The notes under the pieces: model-generated
What the model was told of the DNA's origin: nothing
The model's database searches: none
What the model saw: only the letters and a program-made list of their open reading frames with translations
Program-made: the position numbers and the translations under genes
Shown here: positions 1 to 7,519 of the stretch, piece by piece
Numbering within the stretch: the first letter of the stretch is position 1
Layout of the letters: each line of letters starts with the position of its first letter
Origin: Coralloluteibacterium thermophilum
GTDB lineage: Bacteria; Pseudomonadota; Gammaproteobacteria; Xanthomonadales; Xanthomonadaceae
Assembly (NCBI RefSeq): GCF_042654365.1
Contig: NZ_JBHSGG010000031.1
Coordinates: forward strand, 1 to 64,000
DNA: 64,000 nt
Direction: 5' to 3'

Positions 1-28
1 CAGGCAAGACCAGAAGTTCTCAGCCCTT

Positions 29-490
29 TTACAACCGTCCGTGATTTCGGGGTAGAACCCCGGAGGGATGGATGAGGCGTTCGATCGCCATCTGCCGGTA
101 ATGGCGGGCCTCCATCGCGTGCATGCGCTTGAGGACCGGCTTGGCGCGGTCCGCGGCCTCGTCGTCCGGCGCGTACACGAAGACGAAGGCGCCGCCGCGC
201 TTGGCGTGCTCGATGTCGTTCTCGATGTAGCTGTGCTCGGTGCCGATGGCCGCCGAGATCGCGGCCTTCACCTTGTCGAAGGTGCCCTCGGGCTCGGCCT
301 CGAGCTTGCGCGTGACGAAGCTGCCGCTGGCGGCGGCGACGTCGTCCTCGGCGAACCCGGCTTCGCGGAACGCCTTCACCGCTTCTTCCGCCCGGCCTTC
401 GTTCTCGAACGCGGCGACGATGTAGTTCTTCGGGTAGAACAGGCCGAAGGCCGTGTCGCCGTCCTTGAAGAAATCCCAGTGGTAAGGCAT
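29..490 (-). CDS. hypothetical protein, stress-protein (YflT)-like fold
   Basis: A 153-residue soluble protein beginning MPYHWDFFKDG. I do not recognise an exact family. Residues about 20-50 (a hydrophobic strand, then an EEAVKAFREAGF helix) and 100-125 (GGAFVFVYAPDDEAAD) look like the alternating strand/helix pattern of the YflT/GsiB-type general-stress domain, but this is inference. The open frame runs further upstream, but that extension is translated from the GGGGAAT repeat tract and is proline/phenylalanine-rich junk, so the ATG at 490 is preferred. It lies downstream of rhlE on the same strand, separated by a terminator and the repeat, so it is probably its own unit. Confidence 0.7.
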   Translation of the reverse strand: MPYHWDFFKDGDTAFGLFYPKNYIVAAFENEGRAEEAVKAFREAGFAEDDVAAASGSFVTRKLEAEPEGTFDKVKAAISAAIGTEHSYIENDIEHAKRGGAFVFVYAPDDEAADRAKPVLKRMHAMEARHYRQMAIERLIHPSGVLPRNHGRL

Positions 491-570
491 TGCGCTGCTC
501 CGGTCTTGGCTCGTCCGGATGCTGGGCGGCGGGGCGTCAATGAGGTGCGAAACGGGTGAGGGCGGAAATC

Positions 571-721
571 GGGAATGGGGAATGGGGAATGGGGAATGGG
601 GAATGGGGAATGGGGAACGGCAGGCCACCTCGGCGTTTGGATGGCGGTGCTCCGGGCGCAGCGTGATCTTCGGAGATCATCAGGACACCCTTCGATTCCC
701 GATTCCCGATTCCCGATTCCC
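571..721. repeat. GGGGAAT heptad tract with inverted GATTCCC tract (repeat locus A)
   Basis: Positions 571-618 hold six to seven tandem GGGGAAT units. Positions 694-721 hold four GATTCCC units, which are the reverse complement of a GGGAATC version of the same heptad. The two tracts flank about 75 bases and can fold into a long imperfect hairpin. The G-rich tract also fits a four-tetrad G-quadruplex pattern with AAT loops. No gene lies in this 310-base gap between rhlE and the hypothetical gene. Confidence 0.9.
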
Positions 722-742
722 TGCTCCCGTCCCCCACCACAA

Positions 743-776
743 ACGACGACGGGCGGATCGCTCCGCCCGTCGTCGT
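743..776 (-). terminator. rho-independent terminator after rhlE
   Basis: A perfect 15-bp stem (743-757 with 762-776) with a 4-base loop. Read on the minus strand it is followed by TTTG. It sits 25 bases past the rhlE stop codon, so it most likely ends that transcript. Confidence 0.8.
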
Positions 777-800
777 GCCGCCTGTCGCCGTCGCGCGCGG

Positions 801-2147
801 TCAGCGTGCGGAGTTGCCTCGTCCGCCGTCGCCGCGCTGGCCGTTGCGGCCGCCGCTGGGCTGCTTCGGGCGGGGACCGGCGTGGGCGTGGCGGGGCGCC
901 TGCGGGTGCGGGCGACGCGCGTGCTTGCGCGGCGGCTGTTGGCCGCCGGGCGCGCCCGAGGGACGTCGGCGGCCGCCGGAGGACTCGCCCGACTCCAGGC
1001 GCAGCGGCACCTGCGGCTCGTAGCCGCTGACGTTCACCAGTTCGATGTCGGTGCGGATCAGGCGCTGGATGGCGCGCAGCAGCTTGGCCTCGTCGCTCGC
1101 GACTAGGCTGAGCGCCTCGCCCTTCGCGCCGTTGCGGCCGGTGCGGCCGATGCGGTGCACGTAGTCTTCCGCGACCATCGGCAGGTCGTAGTTGATGACG
1201 CGCGGCAGCGAGTGGATGTCGAGGCCGCGCGCGGCGATGTCGGTCGCCACCAGCACGCGGGTCTTGCCCGACTTGAACTCCTTCAGCGCACGCGTGCGCG
1301 CGCCCTGGGTCTTGTTGCCGTGGATCGCGTCGACGGTGATGCCGGAGGCGCCGAGGAAGCGCGCGAGCTTGTCGCTGCCGTGCTTGGTGCGCGCGAACAC
1401 CAGGGTCTGGTCCTGGTTGGCGCCGAGCAGGTGCAGCAGCAGGTCGCGCTTGCGGGCGCCGTCCACCGGGTGCACGCGATGGGTGACGGTGTCGGCGACG
1501 GCGTTGTTCGCCGCGATCTGGACCTCGCGCGGCTCCGGCCGCATGAAGTCCTTGGCCAGCGCCTTGATCGGCGCGTCGAAGGTCGCGGAGAACAGCAGGG
1601 TCTGCCGGTTCGAGGGCAGGCGGCCGAGAATGCGGCGGATGGCGGGCAGGAAGCCCATGTCCAGCATGCGGTCGGCCTCGTCGAGCACCAGGATCTGGAT
1701 GTGCGACAGGTCCACGCTGCGGCGGTCGATGTGGTCGATCAGCCGGCCGGGGGTGGCGACGAGCACATCCACGCCGCGGCGGAGGGCGTCGAGCTGCGGG
1801 GTCATGCCGGCGCCGCCGAAGATGGCGGTGGTGGACAGCCGCAGGTGGCGGCCGTAGGCGCGCAGGTTGTCGTGCACCTGCAGGGCCAGCTCGCGCGTCG
1901 GCGCCAGCACCAGCGCGCGCGGGCGCTTCGGGCCGGCCGCCCGCACCTCGCCGTGGGCCAGCATGTCGAGCATGGGGAGGCCGAAGGCGGCGGTCTTGCC
2001 GGTGCCGGTCTGGGCGCCGGCGAGCAGGTCGTGGCCCGCCAGTACGTGCGGGATCGCCTGCGCCTGGATCGGGGTGGGGGTGGTGAACTTCTGTTCTGCG
2101 AGTGCACGCAGCAACGCGGGCGACAGCCCGAGGGTCTCGAACGACAT
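801..2147 (-). CDS. rhlE: DEAD-box ATP-dependent RNA helicase RhlE
   Basis: A 448-residue superfamily 2 RNA helicase that unwinds RNA duplexes in ribosome maturation, RNA decay and cold response. Visible motifs in order are the Q motif (F..LGLS...PTPIQAQAIP), Walker A AQTGTGKT near residue 48, PTREL, the DEAD box (VLDEADRM), SAT, and the C-terminal helicase motifs ARGLDI and HRIGRTGR. After about residue 375 there is a disordered basic tail rich in Gly, Arg, Pro and His, as is usual for RhlE. The start at 2147 has a good AGGAG ribosome site 8 bases upstream. The frame extends another 81 codons upstream without family similarity. A strong terminator follows. Confidence 0.95.
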   Translation of the reverse strand: MSFETLGLSPALLRALAEQKFTTPTPIQAQAIPHVLAGHDLLAGAQTGTGKTAAFGLPMLDMLAHGEVRAAGPKRPRALVLAPTRELALQVHDNLRAYGRHLRLSTTAIFGGAGMTPQLDALRRGVDVLVATPGRLIDHIDRRSVDLSHIQILVLDEADRMLDMGFLPAIRRILGRLPSNRQTLLFSATFDAPIKALAKDFMRPEPREVQIAANNAVADTVTHRVHPVDGARKRDLLLHLLGANQDQTLVFARTKHGSDKLARFLGASGITVDAIHGNKTQGARTRALKEFKSGKTRVLVATDIAARGLDIHSLPRVINYDLPMVAEDYVHRIGRTGRNGAKGEALSLVASDEAKLLRAIQRLIRTDIELVNVSGYEPQVPLRLESGESSGGRRRPSGAPGGQQPPRKHARRPHPQAPRHAHAGPRPKQPSGGRNGQRGDGGRGNSAR

Positions 2148-2644
2148 GGAATGCTCCTGGCGTAGTGTCGCGCGCCACTCCGGGCGCGCCGCCCGGTCCG
2201 GTGGACTGGCGGGCATGACGACTCGAAGCGTTCCCTGGACCGCGCTGCGAGCTTGGGATGCGGACGCCGTCGACGTCCGACGGGTCCGGGTCTGCGGCAG
2301 CGGGCGTGCGGTGGGGCGCGGCGCGGTTCGCGTGGTGCGAGCCGGTGGCGGCGGCCGATGGGGACGGCTGTGCGCTGCAGCAAACCGCACCAGTCTACGC
2401 CATGGCGGGCGGAGCGGCCAGCGCGGTGGCGGTTGTGGCCCCGTCGGGTTCAGGGTGCGCCGCGCGCTTCCGGCGGCATGGCGGCCCTCGGCGGTGCGGC
2501 GCCGAGGGTGGGGGCGCTCGCCCCGAAGGGCAGGGCACGACCCGGCAGGGTGACGAACGTCCTCTGTCCGCGACCGTCGCGCCTGGCGTATGGTCGTGCT
2601 CCGGCGCGGCAGGTGCAGCCGCGGACGAGGCAGGGAGGCAGGCG
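2148..2644. other. intergenic region between divergent rhlE and YkvA-domain gene
   Basis: About 500 bases with no convincing gene. Frames that cross it lack a ribosome site, and their products are Arg/Gly/Ala-rich shadows. It should hold both divergent promoters, but I could not identify a clear -35/-10 pair. Confidence 0.5.
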
Positions 2645-3178
2645 GTGCGCATCACCTTCGAGCTCGAACCGGTCGACCTGGCGCGCTTCCACGAGGCGCT
2701 GGTGCGGGCCGAACGCCGCGTCGCCTGCGCCGAGGCCTGCGAGATCGTGGACGCCGCGCGCCATGCGCTGGAGGCGGTGCCTCCCTGCACGCCCGGCTTC
2801 GTCCGGCGCCGCCTCGACGACGTGGAGCGCCTCATCGCCATGCTCGAGGACGAGGCCTGGGCGCTGCCGCAGGAGGAGCGCGCGCAGGTGCTGCGGGTGC
2901 TGGCCTACTTCGGCGACCCGGAGGACATGATCCCCGACCACGTCGAGGTCATCGGCCTGCTGGACGACGCGATCATGCTCGAACTGCTCATGAAGCGGCT
3001 GCGGCACGTGTGCGAGGCCTATGCCGACTTCCTGCGCTGCCGGGCGCAGCTGGGCCCGGCACCGGCGGAGCGCGCGACGCGCCAGACGTGGGTGCGCGCG
3101 CTGGCGCGGCGGCGGGCGGCGCTGCATGCGCGCATGCGCCGCCGGCTGGCGCGCGAGACGGTGCCGGCCGCGGGCTGA
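2645..3178 (+). CDS. YkvA/DUF1232-domain protein
   Basis: A 177-residue protein with a DUF1232 (YkvA) signature at about residues 75-110: VLAYFGDPEDMIPDH followed by VIGLLDDAIML, matching the family pattern Y-x3-P-x-D-x-IPD...GxLDD. The function of the family is unknown. Many members are small membrane-associated proteins, but this one has no obvious transmembrane helix and a strongly basic Arg/Ala-rich C terminus. The GTG start at 2645 is chosen because AGGGAGGC lies just upstream; the frame opens 387 bases earlier but codes nothing recognisable there. It precedes a thioesterase and a DUF454 gene on the same strand. Confidence 0.8.
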   Translation: MRITFELEPVDLARFHEALVRAERRVACAEACEIVDAARHALEAVPPCTPGFVRRRLDDVERLIAMLEDEAWALPQEERAQVLRVLAYFGDPEDMIPDHVEVIGLLDDAIMLELLMKRLRHVCEAYADFLRCRAQLGPAPAERATRQTWVRALARRRAALHARMRRRLARETVPAAG

Positions 3179-3296
3179 GCCGCGGCGGTCCGCGCTCGCC
3201 ATCCGCCCGCCCCGCGGGCACCATGCGGCGCAGATCCCGACGGAGTCCGCGCATGACGCCGAACCGCACCGCCCGCCGCCCGCCGGAGTCCCGCGC

Positions 3297-3797
3297 ATGA
3301 GCGGCCGCCAGCACGCACTGACCTTCCGCTTCCTGGCCGAGCCGACCGACGTCAACTACGGCGGCAAGGTGCACGGCGGCGTGGTGATGAAGTGGATCGA
3401 CCAGGTCGGCTACGCCGCCGCGGTGGGCTGGAGCGGCAAGTACAGCGTGACCGTCGCGGTCGGCGGCATCCGCTTCGTCGCGCCGATCCGCATCAGCGAC
3501 GTGGTGACGGTCACCGCCACCCTCGTGCATACGGGCACCACGAGCATGCACTTCGCCATCGAGGTGCGCGCCCGCGACCCGGGGCTGGAGGGCAGCGAGA
3601 CGGCGGAGCGGCTGTGCACCCACTGCGTCATCGTGTTCGTCGCGCTCGACGGCGTGGAGGGCCGGCCCGTGCCGGTGCCGGCCTGGGAACCGCGCGACGA
3701 CGCCGACCGCCAGCTCGCGGAGTACGCGCTGAAGGTGATGGCGCTGAGCAAGGGCATCGAGGACGTCGTCGCCCGCTTCGGCGAGCGGCAGGGCTAG
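3297..3797 (+). CDS. acyl-CoA thioesterase, hot-dog fold (YciA/ACOT type)
   Basis: A 166-residue cytosolic hot-dog enzyme that hydrolyses acyl-CoA thioesters. The signature NYGGKVHGGVVMKWID at about residues 19-34 is the N-x-x-G-x-x-HGG-x-x-M-x-x-x-D motif of the YciA/BFIT group, with Asn19 and Asp34 as likely catalytic residues. The following strands SVTVAVGGIRFVAPI and MHFAIEVRARDP complete one hot-dog domain. Length is typical of single-domain members. The acyl-chain preference cannot be read from sequence. The ATG at 3297 is used because residues upstream have no family similarity. Confidence 0.87.
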   Translation: MSGRQHALTFRFLAEPTDVNYGGKVHGGVVMKWIDQVGYAAAVGWSGKYSVTVAVGGIRFVAPIRISDVVTVTATLVHTGTTSMHFAIEVRARDPGLEGSETAERLCTHCVIVFVALDGVEGRPVPVPAWEPRDDADRQLAEYALKVMALSKGIEDVVARFGERQG

Positions 3798-3986
3798 GCG
3801 CGTGGGCGGCGGAACGCGTCCGCGCAGCGAGGCCGCCTGCGGCATCCCCGCATCCCGGGCCGGCGGAGCGCCGGACGCCCGGCCGCGGGCGGTCGAGGTC
3901 CCGCGCCGGGCGCCCCCGTTGCCCGCGCTCCTGGCGATGGAGCCCGCCGCAGCCGGCCCCGCCGCGACCGGCAGGTGCCACTGACC

Positions 3987-4367
3987 ATGCGCTGGCTGTG
4001 GCTCGCGGCGGCCTACCTGTTCCTCGTGCTGGGGCTGATCGGCGCGGTGCTGCCGGGCATGCCGACCACGGTGTTCATCCTGCTCGCGGCCTGGGCGGCC
4101 ACCAACGGGTCGCCGCGGCTGCGCGCGTGGCTGATGCGCCACCGCGTCTTCGGTCCCACCATCCGCGACTGGGAGGCCCACGGCGCCGTCGGGCGCCGCG
4201 CCAAGTGGATGGCGACGCTCGCGATGGCCGTCTGCGCGGTGATCGCCTTCCTCTTCGCCCCGCGCTGGGCGGCATGGCTGTCGGTGGCGGTCATGGGCGC
4301 CGTCGCCACCTGGCTCTGGTATCGCCCGGAGCCGCCACCGGACGCACCGGAGCCCGGCGAGCGCTGA
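3987..4367 (+). CDS. DUF454 (YbaN-like) inner-membrane protein
   Basis: A 126-residue membrane protein. The N-terminal helix contains LGLIGAVLPGMPTTVF, the hallmark of DUF454/YbaN proteins (LGxxGxxLPxLPTTPF in relatives). Two further hydrophobic stretches lie at residues 75-115, so three to four transmembrane helices are likely. Function unknown. A GTG four codons upstream (3975) is an alternative start. The gene is convergent with the antiporter operon, with only 3 bases between the two stop codons and no terminator visible. Confidence 0.8.
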   Translation: MRWLWLAAAYLFLVLGLIGAVLPGMPTTVFILLAAWAATNGSPRLRAWLMRHRVFGPTIRDWEAHGAVGRRAKWMATLAMAVCAVIAFLFAPRWAAWLSVAVMGAVATWLWYRPEPPPDAPEPGER

Positions 4368-4370
4368 GCC

Positions 4371-6023
4371 TCAGCGCCAGCCGAGCCAGGTCAGCGCCAC
4401 CAGCGCCAGCACGGCCGTGCCCGCCGCGGCGAGCGTGCCGAGGCGGGTCTCCGCGGCGGCGATGGCCGCCTCCAGCCGCGCGCCGAGGCGTTCGGGCGGA
4501 CGCCACGCCGGCGGTCGGGGCAGGCGCTGCGCCGCCGCCGCGAGCGCAGCGAGCAGGGCCAGGATGGGGTGGAGGACGTCGCCCTCGGGAACGCGCCCGA
4601 CGATCCGGTCGGCCAGCGGGCGACAGGCGCGCGTCCACGCCCAGGCGAGGAGCGCGGCGAGCCCCAGCGGCCAGGCCGCCGCCCAGACCTCGTAGGGCGC
4701 GGGCAGGGCGGCGAGATCCAGCGGCGCGGCCCACAGCCACGGCACGACCACGCCGGCCAGCACCAGCATCGGCAGGGCGGGATGCACGCGCGGCGGGGCT
4801 TCCCCGCCCTGGCGCGCCAGCGTCCAGGCGCGCCACATCAGCAGGGTCGTGCCGACGGAACTGAGCGACAGCAGCGTCAGCGTCCACGCCGGCATCTCCA
4901 CCGCCTCGATGCCGGCCTTGAGGCCGGTCTTGGCGAGCGCACCGCTCAGCAGCGGCAGGCCCGCCAGCGACAGCGCCGGCAGCCAGAACAGCACGCCGCG
5001 CAGGGCGCCCCGCAGCGGCACGTGCCCGGCGGCGAGGAACAGGGCCGCCTTGTTGAGCCCGTGGTGCAGCACCAGGAGGGTGACCAGGGCCAGCGCCGCG
5101 TCCGCCTCGGGGCCGGCGAGCGCGAGCGCCGCGGCCGCGAAGAGCAGGCCCATCTGGCTGACCGTGGAGTAGGCCAGCACGGTCTTGAGCCGCGTCTGCG
5201 GCAGGCCCGTCGCCACCGCGTAGAAGGCGGTGAACAGTCCCAGCCCGACGAGGACGGGGACGGCGCCTTCGGGCAGGGCCGCGCCCGGCACCAGGCGCAG
5301 CAGGCCGAGCAGGCCGGCCTTGACGATCACGCCGCTGAGGACGGCGCTGGCCGGCACCGGCGCGGCAGGGTGCGCGACCGGCAGCCACAGGTGCAGGCCG
5401 GCCACGCCGACCTTGACCCCGAAGCCGGCGAGCAGCAGCCATGCCGCCGCCGTCGGCGCCGCGGCGCCCGGCACGTCGGCCAGCAGATGGATGCCGCTGC
5501 CCGCGAGCGCGAGCACGCCGGCCAGCAGCGCGCCCTCTCCGAGCAGGGTCATCGCCAGGTAGATCCGCGCCGCGCGGACCGCCGCGGGCGTCCGCGGATG
5601 GGCGACCAGGCCGTAGGCCGAGAGGCTCATGGCGGCGTAGCCGAGGTAGAAGGACGCCAGGTCGCCGGCCAGTGCGGCGAGCTGGATGCCGGCCAGCGCC
5701 AGCAGCCACCAGGCGGCGAAGCCGCGCAGGCGCGCTTCGACCCGGTCGGCCGCGTAGGCACCCGCCAGCGTCCAGGCGATGCCGACCAGGAGCAGCAGGG
5801 CGCGGCCGATGTCGCTGGTCTCCAGGCGCGTGCCGAGCAGCAGCCAGGGCAGGTCGAGGGTGCCGGACGGGTCGAGGCCCAGCGCCAGCGCGGGCAGGCC
5901 GGCGGCCGGCAGGGCGATGCGCAGCACCTGCCGCGCACGCGCCTCGCCGAGCGCCGGCAGCAGCGCGCAGACGAGCAGGGGCGCCAGGAGGGCGAGGCCG
6001 GCGGCGAGCGCGAAGGCGTTCAT
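4371..6023 (-). CDS. proton-conducting NuoL/M/N-family subunit, HyfB/HycC-like, last gene of Mrp-type operon
   Basis: A 550-residue polytopic membrane protein of the antiporter-like complex I superfamily. The TM7-8 segment LWLPVAHPAAPVPASAVLSG, then VIVKAG, is closest in style to Hyf/Hyc hydrogenase subunits and keeps both lysines. The TM12 region (SGALAKTGLK) also keeps its lysine. At TM5 it aligns without gaps to the neighbouring 6020-7519 protein, but the conserved glutamate (FYELLTL there) is alanine here (GYAAMSL). It may therefore be a non-pumping or structurally adapted subunit. Start at 6023 has GAGGAG upstream and overlaps the previous gene by 4 bases. Confidence 0.85.
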   Translation of the reverse strand: MNAFALAAGLALLAPLLVCALLPALGEARARQVLRIALPAAGLPALALGLDPSGTLDLPWLLLGTRLETSDIGRALLLLVGIAWTLAGAYAADRVEARLRGFAAWWLLALAGIQLAALAGDLASFYLGYAAMSLSAYGLVAHPRTPAAVRAARIYLAMTLLGEGALLAGVLALAGSGIHLLADVPGAAAPTAAAWLLLAGFGVKVGVAGLHLWLPVAHPAAPVPASAVLSGVIVKAGLLGLLRLVPGAALPEGAVPVLVGLGLFTAFYAVATGLPQTRLKTVLAYSTVSQMGLLFAAAALALAGPEADAALALVTLLVLHHGLNKAALFLAAGHVPLRGALRGVLFWLPALSLAGLPLLSGALAKTGLKAGIEAVEMPAWTLTLLSLSSVGTTLLMWRAWTLARQGGEAPPRVHPALPMLVLAGVVVPWLWAAPLDLAALPAPYEVWAAAWPLGLAALLAWAWTRACRPLADRIVGRVPEGDVLHPILALLAALAAAAQRLPRPPAWRPPERLGARLEAAIAAAETRLGTLAAAGTAVLALVALTWLGWR

Positions 6024-7519
6024 CGGCCGCTCCTCGCCACGATCAGCTCCACCCAGCCCAGCGGACTGAGCGCGAGCCCCGCCAGCACGCCGGTCGCGAT
6101 CACCGTCGCCGCGGTCAGGACCGGCGGCACCGCGAGCGCCGCGAAGGCCACGCGCCCCAGCGCCTGCGGATGCGGCCAGGCCTCGGGCGCCGGCGCGAAC
6201 CAGATGCGCCGCAGCACGGGAAGGAAGTAGGCCGCGTTCAGCAGCGTGCTCGCCACCAGCACGCCGACCACCCACGGCTGCCCGGCCTCCAGCGCCCCCA
6301 GGCCCAGGTACCACTTGCTGACGAAGCCGGCCAGCGGCGGCAGCCCGATCATGCCGAGCGCGCCGACGGTGAAGGCGGCGCTGGTCCAGGGCAGGCGGCG
6401 GCCGACGCCGTCGAGCTCGCCGACGCTGTGGATGCCCAGGCGCTCCGCGAACACGCCGGCGCAGAAGAACAGGGTGATCTTCATCAGGCCCTGGTGGACC
6501 AGGTGCACCAGCCCGCCGACGAGCGCCAGCGGGCCGCCGAGCCCGACGCCCAGGGCGATGTAGGAGACCTGGCTCACCGTCGACCACGCCAGCCGGCGCT
6601 TGATGTCGGACTGGAACAGCGCGCGCGTCGAGCCGTAGACGATGGTGACCGCCGCGAGCACCGTCAGCGCCTGCGCGCCGCCCAGGCGCGCGGCGACCTC
6701 GATGCCGAACACGTCCTCGACCACGCGCACCAGGCCGAAGGCGCCGGCCTTCACCACCGCCACGGCGTGCAGCAGGGCGCTCACCGGCGCCGGGGCGACC
6801 ATGGCCTTGGGCAGCCAGCCGTGCAGCGGCACCAGCGCGGCCTTGACGCCCATGCCCGCCACCAGCAGGGCGAAGATCCAGCGCAGGTCGGCGTCGCGCT
6901 CCGGGTCGAGCCCGGCCACGCTGCCGCCGGCGACGAACTCCGCGCTGCCGGCGATGCCGTACAGCCACACCAGGCCGACCAGGAACAGCGCGCTGCCGCC
7001 CAAGGTGTAGACGAGATAGGTGCGCGCGCCGCGCAGCGAATCCGGGGTGCCGCGGTGCGCGACCAGCGGCCAGGTCGCCAGCGTCAGCAGCTCGTAGAAC
7101 ACGAAGAAGGTGAACAGGTTGCCCGCCGCGGCGATGCCCATGGTCGCCGCCACGCACAGGCTGAAGAACCCGAAGAAGCGCGCCCGTTCGCGGCCGTGCT
7201 CCAGATAGCCGATGGCGTAGATGGTGGTGAGCAGCCACAGCCAGGCCGACAGCGTCATGAACAGCAGGCTGAGCGCGTCCGCCGACAGCACCAGGTCCAG
7301 CCCCGGCAGCAGCGGAAGGCGGAAGCCGAAGGTCCCGCCGCTGCGCACGCCGTCCACCATCACCGCGATCAGCACCAGCTTGACCACGGCCGCGGCGAGA
7401 TTCACCACGGTGCGCGCGGTCCTGCGCGGCTCGCCCAGCGCGAAGATGACGATGCCGGCCAGCATCGACACCAGCACCGCCCACAGCGGCATGGCGGTGT
7501 AGAGGAAGGACGTGCTCAT
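6020..7519 (-). CDS. MrpA-like proton-conducting subunit (ND5-type, no C-terminal extension)
   Basis: A 499-residue antiporter-like subunit. The segment GWLPKAMVAPAPVSALLH followed by AVAVVKAG matches the MrpA/NuoL pattern (WLPxAMxAPTPVSAxLHxAxxVKAG) better than MrpD. TM5 glutamate is present in FFVFYELLTL, the TM7 and TM8 lysines are kept, and TM12 has GFVSKW. True MrpA proteins carry about 300 further residues (DUF4040 plus MnhB-like); here those domains sit in the separate 9316-10251 gene. Overlaps both neighbours by 4 bases, so translation is coupled. Databases may label it subunit D. Confidence 0.85.
   Translation of the reverse strand: MSTSFLYTAMPLWAVLVSMLAGIVIFALGEPRRTARTVVNLAAAVVKLVLIAVMVDGVRSGGTFGFRLPLLPGLDLVLSADALSLLFMTLSAWLWLLTTIYAIGYLEHGRERARFFGFFSLCVAATMGIAAAGNLFTFFVFYELLTLATWPLVAHRGTPDSLRGARTYLVYTLGGSALFLVGLVWLYGIAGSAEFVAGGSVAGLDPERDADLRWIFALLVAGMGVKAALVPLHGWLPKAMVAPAPVSALLHAVAVVKAGAFGLVRVVEDVFGIEVAARLGGAQALTVLAAVTIVYGSTRALFQSDIKRRLAWSTVSQVSYIALGVGLGGPLALVGGLVHLVHQGLMKITLFFCAGVFAERLGIHSVGELDGVGRRLPWTSAAFTVGALGMIGLPPLAGFVSKWYLGLGALEAGQPWVVGVLVASTLLNAAYFLPVLRRIWFAPAPEAWPHPQALGRVAFAALAVPPVLTAATVIATGVLAGLALSPLGWVELIVARSGR

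Noticed and set aside
571..721. Possible CRISPR array from regular short repeats
   Set aside because: Units are 7 bases without spacers, and no cas genes are in the window. The same applies to 57850-57973.
376..800. N-terminal or C-terminal extensions of genes into repeat locus A
   Set aside because: Extended frames translate the tract as repeated PFPIPHS-type peptides, clearly repeat-derived and not protein sequence.
1155..2165. 336-codon frame on the plus strand opposite rhlE
   Set aside because: Mirror of a GC-rich real gene; the product is a Val/Arg/His/Gln-rich string without domains, and rhlE on the other strand has every helicase motif.
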